A stretch of 5,804 nucleotides of DNA from positions 1 through 5,804 of the forward strand of contig JABJAS010000409.1 of assembly GCA_018666055.1 (NCBI GenBank). Direction: 5' to 3'. A program made the translations under genes and the position numbers. Numbering within the stretch: position 1 is the stretch's first letter; each line of letters opens with the position of its first letter. The stretch comes from Halieaceae bacterium. Lineage in GTDB: Bacteria; Pseudomonadota; Gammaproteobacteria; Pseudomonadales; Halieaceae. Below, piece by piece: positions 5,775 through 5,804 of this stretch. The notes below the pieces were generated by a model. That model had not been told where the DNA came from. It saw nothing but the letters and a program-made list of their open reading frames with translations, and did no database searches.

Positions 5775-5775
5775 T

Positions 5776-5781
5776 AAGGAG
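5776..5781 (+). promoter_or_regulatory. Strong SD for a gene running off the right edge
   Basis: AAGGAG is followed by GTG codons at 5789 (7-base spacing) and 5791 (9-base spacing). It overlaps the TAA that closes the preceding frame, indicating tight coupling to whatever lies upstream. Confidence 0.5.
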
Positions 5782-5788
5782 ATGCGTC

Positions 5789-5804
5789 GTGTGCAAAAAA
5801 AGCC
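5789..5804 (+). CDS. Start of a gene truncated by the window edge
   Basis: Only five codons are visible. From GTG 5789 they read V-C-K-K-S; from GTG 5791 they would read V-Q-K-K. The call rests on the ideal AAGGAG at 5776-5781. An ATG at 5782 is too close to the SD to be used. Product unknown. Confidence 0.4.

Noticed and set aside
5474..5796. Minus-strand frames 5474-5692 and 5602-5796
   Set aside because: The first overlaps the end of the YchJ-family gene and the second crosses the strong forward SD. Neither has an SD or recognisable features.

Overview
The window looks like an ordinary stretch of a proteobacterial chromosome, most likely gammaproteobacterial. The basis is moderate GC, dense short genes with SD-type starts, frequent GATC, and a YchJ/UPF0225 gene next to GFA- and UPF0311-type genes. 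This placement is an inference and no lineage marker is present. I see no rRNA, tRNA, CRISPR array, insertion sequence, integrase or phage gene.

Layout. Positions 49-462 (+) encode a small exported or membrane-anchored cupin. Positions 599-1798 (+) encode an 11-TM-type NRAMP/SLC11-family protein whose signature metal-site residues are replaced. It converges, across only 47 bp, on 1846-2715 (-), a two-module VOC (glyoxalase-like) protein. A possible small ORF (2723-2896, -) lies just upstream of the VOC gene. Divergent from these is an EamA/DMT-family transporter at 2955-3827 (+). A 214-bp gap holding two inverted repeats (3932-3946 and 4001-4029) leads to a UPF0311/DUF3237 protein (4042-4476, +). 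Next come a GFA-domain zinc protein (4586-4984, +) and a YchJ/UPF0225 protein (5117-5521, +). The last 283 bp contain no confidently assignable gene, but an open frame ends at a double stop that abuts a strong SD, and a further gene apparently starts at the right edge.

How the genes work together. They do not form an obvious pathway. There are two membrane transporters (NRAMP-like and EamA) and several small soluble domains (cupin, VOC, UPF0311, GFA, YchJ), several of which are metal-binding or linked to small-molecule and electrophile handling. Spacings of about 100-200 bp argue against one long operon. UPF0311-GFA-YchJ could be co-transcribed, and the possible small ORF with the VOC gene could form a two-gene unit.

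The most interesting item is the NRAMP-family protein with GPGT in place of DPGN in TM1 and VVPYN in place of VMPHN in TM6. It probably does not handle Mn/Fe in the canonical way. I did not find a convincing undescribed multi-gene system.
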